NCBI GenBank assembly: GCA_019916065.1
Contig: CM034233.1
Span: 20,533,936 to 20,597,935, forward strand
Reading direction: 5' to 3'
Origin: Vitellaria paradoxa
Lineage: Eukaryota > Streptophyta > Magnoliopsida > Ericales > Sapotaceae
DNA: 64,000 bases
Part shown: positions 32,877 through 46,100 of the stretch, one piece after another
Layout of the letters: the number at the start of each line of letters is the position of its first letter
Position numbering within the stretch: position 1 is the stretch's first letter
Made by a program: the position numbers and the translations under genes
Notes under the pieces: model-generated
Seen by the model: only the letters and a program-made list of their open reading frames with translations
The model's database searches: none
What the model was told of the DNA's origin: nothing

Positions 32877-33622
32877 GAGCTCATTAAAGTTTTATTTGAT
32901 AAAACTTTTAGTTTTTAACTTTTTTTTTTTATTTTTTGAAAATTGAGGACGAAAACTTATTTGATAAATATATTTTTAGTTTTTAATTTTCAAAAAAATA
33001 AATAATTAATTATTTTGAAAATTTTTAAGAATTATAAAAATATAAAAAATGTGTTTTCTTAAATTTTCATTTTTATCTACAACTACCGTCATCATATTTC
33101 ACAATTACCACTCATCATTGACCACCACCAATCATCGGCCGACCATCACTTTTGTCGTGGGCCACCAATCACCATTTTTGCCACTCATTTCCAACCACCA
33201 TTCTCACCGTAAATCACCACCTTTACTGCCAGCAGCCACCCACCTTCAACCACAATTAGTTGCCACTTCCACCACCAGTCACCATTTCTACTGCTTGCTG
33301 CCACCTATTTTTGGCCATTCCTGGCCACCACCTCCACCTACGGCAATGGTTGACAACCTTTGCCGTCGTTGTCTATCACTCACCTCCAGCCACCACTTTC
33401 ACTGTTAGTTACCACCCACCTTCGACTATCATCACCTACCTCTAGCGACTATTAACCGCCACCTATTACTGTCGGTCATCTTTTAAATACTATAATTGCT
33501 AACTAATAATTATTGTTATCGAAAGTGTGTTTAAGTTTTTTTTTTTTAATTTGAAAATGAAAACTAAAATAAAAAAACTGATCACAAAAATTAAAATATT
33601 GGTAGTTTTATTAAACGGGCTC
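32877..33622. mobile_element. TIR element with CAC-rich minisatellite core
   Basis: Left end GAGCTCATTAAAGTTTTATT and right end (inverted) GAGCCCGTTTAATAAAACT are similar, as expected for TIRs. The core, 33100-33480, is a degenerate minisatellite of CCACC/CACCA words. The 119- and 61-codon frames through the core are His/Thr/Pro-rich by-products. This non-coding type of element is known in plants, but I cannot name the family. Confidence 0.5.
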
Positions 33623-33985
33623 TAGATAATTTTGCCAAAATTTTTTTTTTTTTTTTTGGGTAAGTAATTTTGCCATTAATGGCATAAGAAACTAAAGTAA
33701 AGAAAGAAAAATAAAGAAAAGTAAAAATCCCCCATATGGTTCCAAATGATTAAAATGCAAAGCCTCTTTTTGGGCTTTCAGGTGAGTCTCCACATTTGAA
33801 AATTTTAATGGCGTTAAAGTTATGCTAAATTATTAAGGATACAGACGTCAATTTTTTTAGATCACTCATTTCTTTAAAATAGAGAGTGAAGATTTAAAAG
33901 TGAAAATTAAGTTCACATTTATTCATGCATTGTAGTGTAACTAGTATTCTTTAGAGGAGATTATTTGCAGAAGCAGGAGAATTTT
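33623..33985. other. AT-rich spacer
   Basis: Poly(T) at about 33641-33657; nothing else recognised. Confidence 0.4.
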
Positions 33986-34530
33986 GAATACTAATTAGGT
34001 CTTGTTCAGATATGTTGATCATTAGTTTTTGGGGATTAGGAAGAGATCGAAGATTAATCCATTGCATGCAATTTTATTTGCCATTTTTGGACAATTTGGA
34101 TGAAAAGGAATAGTATGATCATTGAAGGTAAAAGTTATGGATATTATTATTTTATGGGATAGATGCAGATTTTTGGCATTCTTATGAACTTAGTCTACCC
34201 CTGTTTTTTAAGAGATCTTTCTTTATTTTATTTACCACAATTTGAGAGAGGTTTGTTATTAAAACTCTAGTTTTGTGATTCTACAGCCATTTGGTTGATT
34301 GCTTAGGTAATTCTTATGAACTTATTCTACCCTTGCTTTTCAAGGGATCCCTCTTTATTTTATTTATCACAATTTGAGAAAGGTTTGTTATTAACTCTAG
34401 TTTTATGATTCTACAGCCACTAGGTTGATTGCTTAGGTATTTTTAGTCGTGCTTAGTTGTTTCTTTTTTATTAATGTTGTTTTATGTATGTATTATCACA
34501 GCGGATATTTTATTCACTCAATATGTATTA
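33986..34530 (+). mobile_element. L1 ORF2 C-terminal remnant with tandem duplication
   Basis: Near 34080-34135 a frame gives IWMKRNSMIIEG, which matches the TIWKERNxRIFEG motif close to the end of plant L1 ORF2. Downstream, a 132-bp unit beginning CTTATGAACTTA.TCTACCC is repeated at 34181 and 34313 (to about 34440). Confidence 0.5.
34181..34440. repeat. Tandem duplication, 132-bp period
   Basis: Two near-identical units start at 34181 and 34313 and share CACAATTTGAGA, GGTTTGTTATTAA, GATTCTACAGCCA and TTGATTGCTTAGGTA. Confidence 0.8.
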
Positions 34531-34744
34531 TTTCTATAATTAATGAAGTCATTATTGTTTATTAAAAAATTCACATCAACATTTCTATACATTTTTTATT
34601 TTAGAGAATTTCAATACTTTCAATGTAAAATGTTTTACCAAGTAAAAAGTTTTGCCATAAAATTTTATTTTCATTTTTTATTATTTAATAGAAGATTAAA
34701 AATGAAAATAACTAATCTATTAACTCAGTAAAGGGAGGTTTTCG

Positions 34745-35878
34745 CTTAAGGAGAATGGAAGAATGGAAAAAAGAATTAATACTTCACCACTTATTGTCCA
34801 TTCGCCATTTCTGACAAATTAAGTCCCTCACCGGTTGCTCTTGGACTTGGAGGAAGATTTTCAAGCTCAGGAATGATGTTTCCACTATATGCAAATATCA
34901 AATTGGGAATGGTGAAGACACTTCTCCATGGTATAGCAATTAGCATCCGTTAGGCCCTCTTGTGCTAAAATATGGAAGCCGATTAACTTATGATGCAAAA
35001 CTCCCTCATAACTCTAAAGTTTCTATGGTAATTTCTAATGGGAGCTGGAATTGGCCTTCTCCCACTACATGAGTTACAAGAAATTGTCAACAACAATCCT
35101 CCTCTTCCTAATTAACATATGAGAGATAAGTTCCTATAACTTGCTTCTAAAAGTAATCAATATGTTGCTAATCCAACTTGAGAGGCCATCAAAGTTCATA
35201 AACCAAAAGTCCATTGGCACAAATTGATTTGATTTCCAAAAAATACACTAAGGCAAAGTTTTATATCTTGGCTTGCACCAAAGATGAGTTGATCTTAGGC
35301 GGCATAAATGCAGATCCCTTATGTATTCTTTGTGGAGCTGATGATGAAAGTATGAATCACTTATTCTTTTGCTACCAATTCTCCCAAGAAGTAAAGATGG
35401 CTATTTTTGATCTATGTCTTATATATAAGAATATACAAAATTGTTAAGAAGAGATCAAATGGGTAATAGGCAAGTTTTAGTAGTAAAAATTTTGTTAGCT
35501 TGATATGTAAGCTTGCATGGATGAGCTTAATTTATCATATTTGACTTGAAAGAAATGCAAAGATCTTCATTGGTATTATTATAGGCCCTTAGGAAATTAT
35601 CAACAAAATCAAGTATAAAGTTAGGTTAAAAGCTTCCTAACCCAAAAACATTAATTCTATTGCCATTAATATTGCAGTATGTTCAAAATGAAGGATTCCT
35701 ATTTTTTGTGTAGGTAAACTATAGAGTTGTATATAACTTAACTTGTAAAGACACTTTTAAAACCTATCTTTGTATATGATATATACGATATAAATCGAGG
35801 GTATGCCCTCTAGAGACACTGTAACCCATTTCTCTATTAATCCAAGTTTATCTTACCTATAAAAAAAAAAAAAAAAAG
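34745..35878 (+). mobile_element. L1-type LINE 3' remnant with zf-RVT and poly(A)
   Basis: Frames with stops give FKLRNDVSTICKYQIGNGED, YGSRLTYDAKLPHN and then, at 35214-35447, a zf-RVT domain with CILCGADDESMNHLFFCYQF. This is L1 ORF2 downstream of the reverse transcriptase. The 3' end carries a poly(A) run at 35860-35876. The rest of the element is missing (5' truncation). Confidence 0.75.
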
Positions 35879-35944
35879 AGAGAATATTAACCCATAAAAA
35901 GAAAGTAATCAAATTCTCTCCATTATTATAGTGATCAACGGCCC

Positions 35945-36140
35945 CAACAGAATCCTTTTACATTTAATTGGCAGCAGCTGAATAATTATATGTTGGATTG
36001 AGGTGGGTTACCTCGGGTATTGACAATAAAAAATGACTTGCCCAACAGAATCCTTTTACATTTAATTGGCAGCAGCTGAATAATTATATGTTGGATTGAG
36101 GTGGGTTACCTCGAGTATTGACAATAAAAAATGACTTGCC
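35945..36140. repeat. Recent tandem duplication, 98-bp period
   Basis: CAACAGAATCCTTTTACATT begins at 35945 and at 36043. The two 98-base units differ at one visible position (CCTCGGGT versus CCTCGAGT), so the duplication is young. Confidence 0.9.
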
Positions 36141-36940
36141 GATTAGTATTTTTCAAATTTTAATAAAAAGGTTCCTATGAAAAAAATGTTATATCTAATT
36201 TTGGTCTCACCAAACAACTAAAAATGTAAAAAATATTTTTAGAAAAAATAGTTTACATGGAAATAGGCAAAGCCTAAATATAAAGAGACATTATAACATT
36301 ATTTATTTTGAAGAAACTAGTGCACTGTGATGCTGGATAGAGCTTTTTTTTTTTTTTAAGAAAATTAATTTTTATTTTGTTTTAAAGAATCTCTTAAGAG
36401 GAAGTAGCATGAATATCCTAAGGCTCAACTAAAAACAAATATCAAGTTTCCTTAAAATTTATCAAAATAAATTTAATTTAAGCACAAAACTTTGTTAGAT
36501 GGCTTTCATGACACAATCACGATTTAAGTTCGAACCTAAGAAATCAATCCAATAGAAAATTTACTTCCATCGCTCTAAAATTTCATACTATCCACTGCTC
36601 GCTTACGTGATGGTAAACCTTACTTAAATATTATGGAATTATGTATACAGACAAACACGTGATTACAAGTGTACTGTGACTTATCCAACACTATCTATTG
36701 TAGTGGGTCTCTTAATTAATAATTAGGTAAGACCCACCGCTACGTAGGTATGCGGTGAATGATGTGGGACTTTAGAGTAGTGAAAGTAGACTTTCTGTCA
36801 ATTCAATACCTCCTCTCTCACTTTTCTTGTTCTGTAGGACTCGGGTCATTAGATAAACAGTGCACCATATAGGCCCTTTGTGACAAAGTGTGATAACTGG
36901 AAAAGGCCGACAATTCGTGGGTCATAGGCCAACAAGCGGC
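36141..36940. other. Spacer upstream of NOP14
   Basis: AT-rich, with a poly(T) tract at about 36343-36358. No gene. Confidence 0.4.
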
Positions 36941-36946
36941 TTATAA

Positions 36947-37037
36947 AGCCCATTACAAATTAGCGAGCCCAGTCCGTTCTCTCTACCGAGACCCAGAATG
37001 GCCAGAGCAGCAAACTAGCTCTGTTCTATAACCCTAA
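36947..37037 (+). promoter_or_regulatory. NOP14 promoter motifs: two site II elements and a telobox
   Basis: AGCCCA (site II TGGGCT in reverse) occurs at 36947-36952 and 36966-36971, and the telobox core AACCCTAA at 37030-37037, within 175 bases of the ATG at 37122. The pairing of telobox and TGGGCY is the known promoter signature of plant ribosomal-protein and ribosome-biogenesis genes, which fits NOP14. Confidence 0.6.
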
Positions 37038-37121
37038 TGAATACTCCCTCTCTCTCGCCCTCTGTCGTCAGTGCAGATAACAAACCAGAACATCCCGCTC
37101 TCTCGACATTCTCATTCTACG

Positions 37122-40100
37122 ATGGCGAAGAAATCAAAGCCTACGAGCACCAATAGTAGTAGTACCAAGAACAACAATAAGAAAAAGAACAAGAAGAAGA
37201 ACAAGTCCGGTCCCGATGCCATAGCCATGAAGCTCAAGGCCCCCAAACCTAACCCATTCGAGACCATTTGGTCCCGCCGCAAATTTGACATCCTCGGCAA
37301 GAAGCGCAAGGGCGAAGAACGCCGTATCGGCCTCGCTCGATCTCTCGCCATCCAAAAGGCACACTTCCCAAAAAAAAAAGTTCCCATTATTTTTTGCGCA
37401 TGTCTATATATTTTAGTGTATAAGCTTTTGTTTTGTTTTTTAAGTTAACTTGTGTTGGGTTGACGTACAGAGGAAGAAAACGCTGTTGAAGGATTATGAG
37501 CAGAGTGGGAAGTCGTCAGTGTTTGTAGATAAGCGAATTGGGGAACAAAATGATGCGCTTGGAGAGTTTGATAAGGCCATATTGAGGTCGCAGCGCGAAC
37601 GCCAGGTAATTAATTATCGAGGGGGAATTTTTGTTTGACGACCGTTGGGTTCAATTATGCTATGTTTGGCTGCTCGGAAAATATAGGAAATTGGGGTGGA
37701 ATAAGTCTTAAATATTTGTTTAATGTTTGTTGGATTGAAGAATCATGTGAAAATTAACTTCACTGAGCATAATTTGAAGTTTTCAACTTTGTTGAAATTT
37801 CAAATTGGGAGCAAAACCACTGGACGTAACATGATATTTGTGTTTGAATTTGGTTTTCTTGGTAATCAAGTGCACGGTTAAGTTAGATTTTGTGGCTTCT
37901 CACCATTTTTTGGGTGCTTTTTTTAGCTCAGTTATAATTATAATATCATATATTCCTTTTTTGGCAGTTGAAATTGAACAAGAAAAGCAAGTATAATTTG
38001 TCTGATGGGGAGGAAGATGAGTTTGAGATTCAAGGTGTTGGGTCACTTCCAGAAAGGGATGATTTTGAGGATGAACTGCCTTTTGATGACGATGATGACA
38101 TTCCTGAACCAGCTGATACTGATAGTATGTATGCTGATATGTTTTTATATCTACTAAGAAAGCACTTGAATGGTAGTAATCCTGGGAAAGCAATGCTCTT
38201 TTGCTTAATTGATTTTCTTGCAAGCATTTGCATATTTTTAGTTAGATGCTTCATTATGTGGAGAAGTGAAAAATAAATGCCACATGATTATTTTTTGGCC
38301 CTTGTCGGCCAGTAATTCTTCTCAGTAAGCTTATGTAGGTTGAGTTGACAGTGTTCCAAAGGATATGATATAGATATGTATGTCTGTATGTATATACAAG
38401 ATAAATAAATATTAGTTATTAAGAAAATGGGGATGGGGGTTGAGATGATCAGAACTCATGACCTTTGTTTGGGTTTGAGTGCTTTTTTTCCACTTGACCT
38501 TTTGTTTAGAATTCGGAGGCAAATATTTTCAGAAAATTGAGATATATGAACATTGTAAATTTCTTTTTGGGTTTCAGGACTGATATTCAGATGTTTAGAA
38601 TGCTGGTGGTAAGTTTAATTGTCTTTAAATCCTCTTAAATAGTGCTGAATGCTCGTCTGAGAGAAGCATTTTTAGCAATAGACTTTCTTTGGGCTCTTCT
38701 GTATATGTCAATCATAATGCAGTATTACTAGATTGCGCCAGTTCAATTTTGTTGGCATTGCTGTGTTATGCTACTTATATTTTGGGTTTCTTGTTGGTTA
38801 AATCTCCTAAACACCTCTATTCTCAAGTATCCTTGACAATCCCTTTGTAAGCAAGAGTAGAAACCACTGCCTAAGTTGTGAAACACCACATTATCTGTTA
38901 GCGGAATGAAAGAGGTTATGTCTTTTCAAGGAAGTTAAAATTACTCTTATCAAAAGCACCTTGTCTAATGTGCCAACGTACATTATGTCTCTTTTTAAGG
39001 TGCCTGTGTATATAGCTAGCAAGCTACTTATATTTTGGGCTTACTGCTGGTTAAGTCTGTAAAACACCCCTATTGTCAAGCATCCTTGACATTCCTGTAT
39101 TGTGACATGACTATCTAAGCACCACATTATGCGTCAGTGGGATGGAAGAGGTTATATTTTTCCAAAGGAGCTAGAATTACTCTCATCAAAAGCACCTTGT
39201 CTAGTAAACCAACGTACACCATGTTTCTTTGTAAAGTGCCGGTGTCTATAGTTAATGAGCTTGACAAAACTCAGAGGGACGTTCTATGGGAAGGAGTTGA
39301 AAATAAATTCAATCACCATTTAGTAGATTCTAGAACAATGTGCAATCCTATAAATGAGCGTGGTGTGGGGTTCAAGAGTATGGTAAATTTCAATGGAACT
39401 CTATTGGGAAAATGGTTGTGGAGAGATATGTATGAAAGTGGAATTTTTTTAAGGCATTCTTTAGAGCTAAATATGGAGGTATTTTGGGGTGATTGGTATA
39501 CTAAAGTTGGGCAAGGAGCACACCATACTAGTCTGTGGAAAGGGAATTGGGAACACCTATAATAATTGTTGAAGTATATAACATTTGAGGTTGCGAGAGA
39601 AAATTACGTAAAATTTTAGATAGACACATGGATTAAGGATAGGAGTTTGAAGGAATTGTTTGAATTGACAGTATATAAGAAAGCTACAGTTGGAGTTGCT
39701 ATACTTGGAAGGGCGGCAGGTTATTTTGGAACTTTGATCTTAGAAGAAATCTTAAAGATTTGGAGATTGTATACTATGTGAAACTTCCGTCTATTGTATG
39801 ATAAAAAATTGGGGGACGGGGAGGACATTGGAGTAAGTCCAAGGCAATTTTTACTGATAAATATTTGCTGTTGCAAAGAATGGCTGCGAGGAGGTTTCAT
39901 TTCCTTGGCACTATAGATGGCCTTTTGGGGCTCCTCTAAAACTTTCTTCTTTCTTTTCTATGTAGTGCTTGATTCATGGAAATGTGCTGACTAATGATAA
40001 TCTTAGAAGAAGTGGGTTTTTTTATTGTTAAATGGTGTTGTATTTGCAAGAGCAAAGAGGAATCCATTGATAAAATTTTTGTTGATTGTGGATAGACAAA

Positions 40101-43100
40101 GAAGTTATGGAATTTGGATTTACCATGGTTCGATATGGCATGGGTGTTTTCTTGAAACACAAGGACATATTCAAGACTTGGTGTGGTGTTAAGATTCACA
40201 AAAGACGCAAGAAAGTGCTGGGGCTTACTCTTTTTTTGTTTGCGTTGGCTTATTTGGAGTAAAAGGTATCATAGAGTTTTTCAAAATTAAAGTTCTCTTT
40301 ATATAGGTTAAAGAGTTATTTCTTATCTACTTTGTATAATTGGATGGAGAATGGTAAAGAGCCGGATCTCAATAGTATTTTTGACCTTTGTTGTGAACAT
40401 GGATGTTTTATCCTAGTGATTCTTCTACATGGGTGGCATCCTTGCTGGCTTTCTAGCAGGAATGTCAAATATACCCCCGTTCCCGGTGGGCACCCGCTTC
40501 ATCCGCCTTGTTCGGGGAGGGTATGGAGATGTTAGTAGCGGGGACAGGGACGGGTATGGGGATTTGAGGTGTTACCCGAGCGGGTATGGGAATGGGGCCG
40601 GATACAATAGTCTCTACCTTGCCCCATATCCGTTTAAATATTTATTTATTAATTTATATATATATTTTTAATTTTTATTCAATATATATATGTAATATAT
40701 ATTTTTATTTAATATATATCATACTAATAATAATTTTAAATATCTATTTTATACATATAATATATAATTTATAATAGTTAGTATACTTGGCGGGTAAACG
40801 GGGACGGGGGAATTCCTTACCTAGCGGGGACGGGTATGGGGAAAATTTTGGGACGGGGACGGATAAGAGTATTGTTAAACGGGGACGGGGATGGGGATGG
40901 GGATAGGGACGGGTAAGAGTATTGCTAAACGAGGACGGGGACGGGGAAGGTCATACCCGCCCCGTTGACATCCCTACTCTCTAGTAATTTTTTCAAATTT
41001 GGATTATCAAAAACAATGTCCAAAAAAGCTTTTATAGGAGCTTTGCCCTCTTTGTGTATAGCTAACAGTACAGGTCAAAACTCTTGTTGGCCTAATTATT
41101 TGCAACTCTATCGTGTTCGCAGATTTTTGATTTCTCTCCTTTTGGATGCACCATATAAGACACAGGGGAGCTGCTTTATGAACCGGACATTTTGTCCTTC
41201 CACTGCCTTGCTATGCATCAAGCATCTATACAACTAATAAGATCCTTCAAAAACCCCAAAAGTAGACAAAAAAGATCTCATCTTGCCTGTTAAATCATCA
41301 TATAGGAGATTTTTCACTGTGGAAAACTAAATTTGCATATGCATCATCGATTGAGAATTACTTCCCTCTCGGAATATATAGTCAATTGTCAAAATGCTCA
41401 CTTGTGCTATCAACCAAGCAAAGTGCGACCTGTTTCTACATGAAATGCTCCCTTATGCTATCTGCCAAGCAAAGTGCCACCTGTTTCTCCGTGTACCCTT
41501 CCAAGAGAGGGCAGATGAAGTTTTGCTGCTCGTTTGTATGGTCAATGCTATTTTCCACATATTTGACTGGGTTTCCATGTGCGTTTCAACTTATATTGTA
41601 GGACGTCCATATCAATGACATTTCTGAATTATTTTATCACATGTTTCCCGGTTCTGCCTTCTTTGGAGTATCGCTGGAAGTGTTGACTCATGCGAGTAAT
41701 GTGCCTCGTTGACCATTAATTGAATAAGATTCTATGCTAGGATTCGTAATTTGGCATATGTGATGGTTTGGTGACAACACTTACAATTTACTATAAGATC
41801 CTGACCTCAAAGGAGATAAATGTACCACATCTCCCCTGTTAGACCATCATATGGGATATTTTTCACAATGTACACGACTGTATTTGCATATGCATCATTG
41901 ATTGGGAATCACTTTGCTCTCGGAATAGGTAGTCAATTGTCAAAATGCTCCCTTGTGCCACGAGCCAAGTAAAGTGCTGCCACCTGTTTCTCCAAGTACC
42001 CTTCCAAGAGAAACCAGTTGCGGTCTTGCTGCACATTTTTATGTGCTCCTTTGTATGCTCAATGCTGTTTTCCATGTATGTGATTGGGTTTCCATGTGCG
42101 TTTCAACTTATGTTGTAGGACCTCCATATAGTTGACATATCTGAGTTATTTTATCACGTGTTCCCTGGTTCTGCCTTCTTTGGAGCATTGCAGAGAGAGT
42201 TGACTCGTGCAAAATATGTGCCTCGTTGACCATTAATTTAATAAAATTCTATGCTGAGATTCTTAATTTGGTGTATGTAATGGTTTGGTAACATTTGGAG
42301 TATTGCAGGGAGAGTTCGCTCATGCAAAACTCGTTAACCATTAATTTCATGAGATTCTTTGCTAAAATTACAATTTAGTGTATCCGATGTTTTGGTAACA
42401 GCACTTATGATTTATTAAAAAAAAATATTTGATTCTTTGTTCTTTGAACCTTAACTGTGCTTTACCTTTGTTCTGTACAGAGAAGGCAGCAATTTTAAAC
42501 CAACTGAATGCCAACAATGCACAGACTGCATTGCAGTCAGGTTTGATTGAAGGAGAAGAAAATGTGAGTCTATTATCACAATTTTTTTTTTCTTTTTATT
42601 GTCACAGTAATTTGAATGCCTTTTGTTATGACAGACATATAGAGGATTAATGTTTTTTTTTTCTTTATCTTTGCTGGCATTCCTACATCGGAGACAGAAA
42701 ACTAAGAAGGAAGTGATGGAGGAGATTATTTCAAAGAGTAAATTTTTCAAGGTGATGATTAGTGATTATTTTTATTTCAACTACTCAGTATGCCCTATGA
42801 ATGAACTCGTTATTAACTGCTTTGCGTCGTTACCCCCCCCCTCTTTTATTCCCCCCTTAAATCTTTCCAGGCCCAAAAAGCCAAGGATAAGGAAGAAAAT
42901 GATCAGCTGATCGATCAGTTGGACAAAAACTTCATGTCCTTGGTGCAATCTGAGGCGTTGTTGTCTTTGACCCAACCAAACAAGATGGATGCTTTGAAGG
43001 CTCTTGTGAATAAGAGCACTTCAGATGAGTATGTAAAGAAAGTTGAGGAATTCGCTCCTCATAACAAAGATATCCTTCAGCAGGTATGGACTCAACAAAT

Positions 43101-46100
43101 TTTCCCACTGGAAGCTCTTTTTAATTTGTATGCTATATTCTGACATCATTTCCTTAATTTTAAAATAGGTCAATGTTACTGTAGTCATCATTTAAGCTAG
43201 TAAATTTTAAAATTTCCTAGCTTTCTTTCTTTCCAGGTTGCTATAATTGTCTACTGTCTGTTATTGTCATTACAACATGGCATCATAGCTGTGAATATAT
43301 GTATATTTTTTTCATATATTTTGTTACTGATTCCTTGTCTTCACGGATAACATATGTTGCAAGTTTGTATATCTTTAAGGTTGGTTGTAATTTATTGTCT
43401 ATGCTTTTGAACAAGTTGATCATTAAAATTCTCAACTCATTTTGGCAGGATAAACCTGATTCTTATGACAAACTTGTCAAAGTGATGGCATTGGATATGC
43501 GAGCTCGCCCGTCAGACAGGACGAAGACTCCTGAAGAAATTGCCCAAGAGGAGAAAGAGCGACTAGAGCGATTGGAGGTATGTTTATGAACTATGAACGG
43601 AGACAAATGTACGAATGCATTTCCATCTAGTAAACATAGTACTCTGTTGTCATTCAATCAAACTCTGGTCAACTCATAAAAACTTAAATTCCAACTATTG
43701 GGTCATTGGGTTTGGCAGGACTCTATTGAGGGCCCATGAGAACTTCTGTTAGAACCATGGCATTGTTGTGTCGTTCTCACCACCTCAACCTTATTTCTCA
43801 GGTCTTATTATTGTCCTTTTGATGCTGCCATCTTCACGTCAATAATTTGTTATGGTACGCAGTATGTAAATTTGGTGGAATATCACTTACCAAAAAAAAA
43901 ATAATGATAAATAAATAAAATAAAATAATATTGGTGGAATATTACACTATATAATTATAGTGAGTTGAGTTATTCTGGCACGTGTATAACAGAAAAGAAA
44001 TGTAGTTTTGGTTTCACCCCTTGTGATGAAAAGGGTGAAAGCTCCACAAGACTTTGTTTGGGGTACATTGCTGCAAGTCATGAATTAACTTGTTAAATTT
44101 TAGTTGTGCTTGTGTTCTATATCAGCAACAATTATGTGGTTTTGAAGTCAGTGACATGCTCATAAGTAGAATTTTTAGGTTTCAGTTTTATATTTTTAAG
44201 CTTCTTCCTTGCTTCAATTTAATTTATATTACCTTTCAATTGTGTTTGAGAAAAAAAGTGACTGACTTTTTATAATATTAAAAGGGGAAACCTTTTTTTG
44301 ACCCTGAAGTGTTTTAATATTCATTTTTTGTTGAAATAAACTTTTCTGCTTTTTGACATCTGTAATGGTCCATAGGAAGAGCGTCAGAAGAGGATGCTTG
44401 CTACTGATGATTCCAGTGATGAAGATAGAAATGCTTCTGAAGACTTTGATAATGCCCTGAAGCTAAGGCCTATGTCTGGGATGATCTTGGTGATTCCTTC
44501 TCTCTTGAGGAAGAGCATAAAACTAAGAGGAGTTGGATTGATGCGATTCTGGAAAGGGAAAGTGAAAATGATGGCGGGAATGAAGATGGTACACCTGACG
44601 ACTCAGAAAATGATGAAGATGATAGTGATGAAGGAGAAACTGAGGAAGACAATGACGAATATGAAAGACTCAGTCGTTGAAGGACTGGGAACAGAGTGAT
44701 GATGATCTTGGTACTGACTTGGAAGAAGTAGAAGAAGAACATAGCAAAGAGGATGGCAATGGAGGTGATGAAGAGATGGAGCCAAAAGGCTATACAAAGG
44801 AGTCAAAGATTAAGGAAATAAAGGCAGACTCCTTAGATGTTGAAACAACAAAAGCAAATGTTCAACTGCCTTCAATTCAACATGGGGAACTTCCCTATGT
44901 AATTGCAGCTCCAAAAAGCTTGGAAGAATTATGTGCATTGTTGGAGAATCGTTCTGATGGCCAAATTGTTGAAGCAATCAGGCGGATACGTGCATGCAAT
45001 GCAATCAGTGTAGCAGCAGAAACCGAAAAAAAATGCAAGTAAGGGACTTTATTCTGGTTTAGACTTTGCAGAATGATTTTTGATGATATCTAATACAGAT
45101 TAGTGAATGGTCTTTCACATTTTAAGACTAAACATGTTAGCATGTACTTCAGCTTGCTGCAAAATGCCGAAGTTAAAATTAAATCATCAATATACTGTGT
45201 TTTATTGTTAACTAGATAGAAATGGAATAAGTTCTTGAAGAATTGTAAATAATGCTTCAGGTTACCTTGTTCTGCTTTGTCTTTGTTTTATCAACCATGT
45301 CCTTGATCAGAATGTTGATTCCTTTCCAGGTGTTTTATGGTGTGCTGCTGCAGTATTTTGCTGTTTTAGCAAATAAAAGGCCATTGAATTTCAACCTTTT
45401 AAATTGTCTTGTCAAGCCACTAATGGAGCTGAGTGTTGAGATCCCATACTTTGCAGCCATTTGTGCTCGTCAACGGCTACTTCGAATTCGAACAAGCTCT
45501 GTGAGGATGTCAAGAATTCAGGTTGCTTGTAATGAAATTTAAGACTTTCTGATGCTTCACACTGTGCTACTGGAAGCATTCTATTGTGAGGTATTCCTCT
45601 GATAAGTGCCTTCTTTTTCTTGTAGAGAAAAGTTGTTGGCCAACTGCAAAGACATTGTTTCTCTTGAGGCTATGGTCGATGATATTTCCATGCTCTGATT
45701 TTCGACATCCTGTCATGACCCCAGCAATCCTATTGATGTGCGAATATTTGATGCGTTTGTCCCATTACGTGTGGGCGGGATATTGCAATTGGTTCCTTCT
45801 TGTGCTCTTTGGTCCTCTATGTAAGTGCATTTAAGACTTAGTTTCTTCCTCCAAATTCAGCAAGCCCAATGCACGATACATTTAATCTCCAAGGCATTAG
45901 TCTTGCAGGAGCATTTGATGTTTCTTATGATTTGTTTTTATTGTCTTGATTCTTCTCTTCTTCATGGATTGTGCCTCGGTGCTGATGATGCATCTAACTT
46001 TGATCTTTTTTTCTCTTTGCTTAATTTGTTTTTGTGTTGTATTCTTTTCACGAGAATGTCTCACGGGATTTGATAAACAACAAATTTTGAATAACCATTA

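Noticed and set aside
33049..33445. 119- and 61-codon plus-strand frames rich in His, Thr, Pro
   Set aside because: They are two frames through the same CAC-rich minisatellite inside a TIR element; no conserved domain.
37112..37387. 91- and 76-codon minus-strand frames over NOP14 exon 1
   Set aside because: Antisense shadows of the Lys/Asn-rich N-terminus.
40965..41237. 90-codon frame right after the hAT MITE in NOP14 intron 3
   Set aside because: Starts inside the MITE end and shows no family resemblance; intronic.
44470..44806. Minus-strand Ser-rich frames over NOP14 exon 8
   Set aside because: Shadows of the acidic GAT/GAA-rich coding sequence of NOP14.
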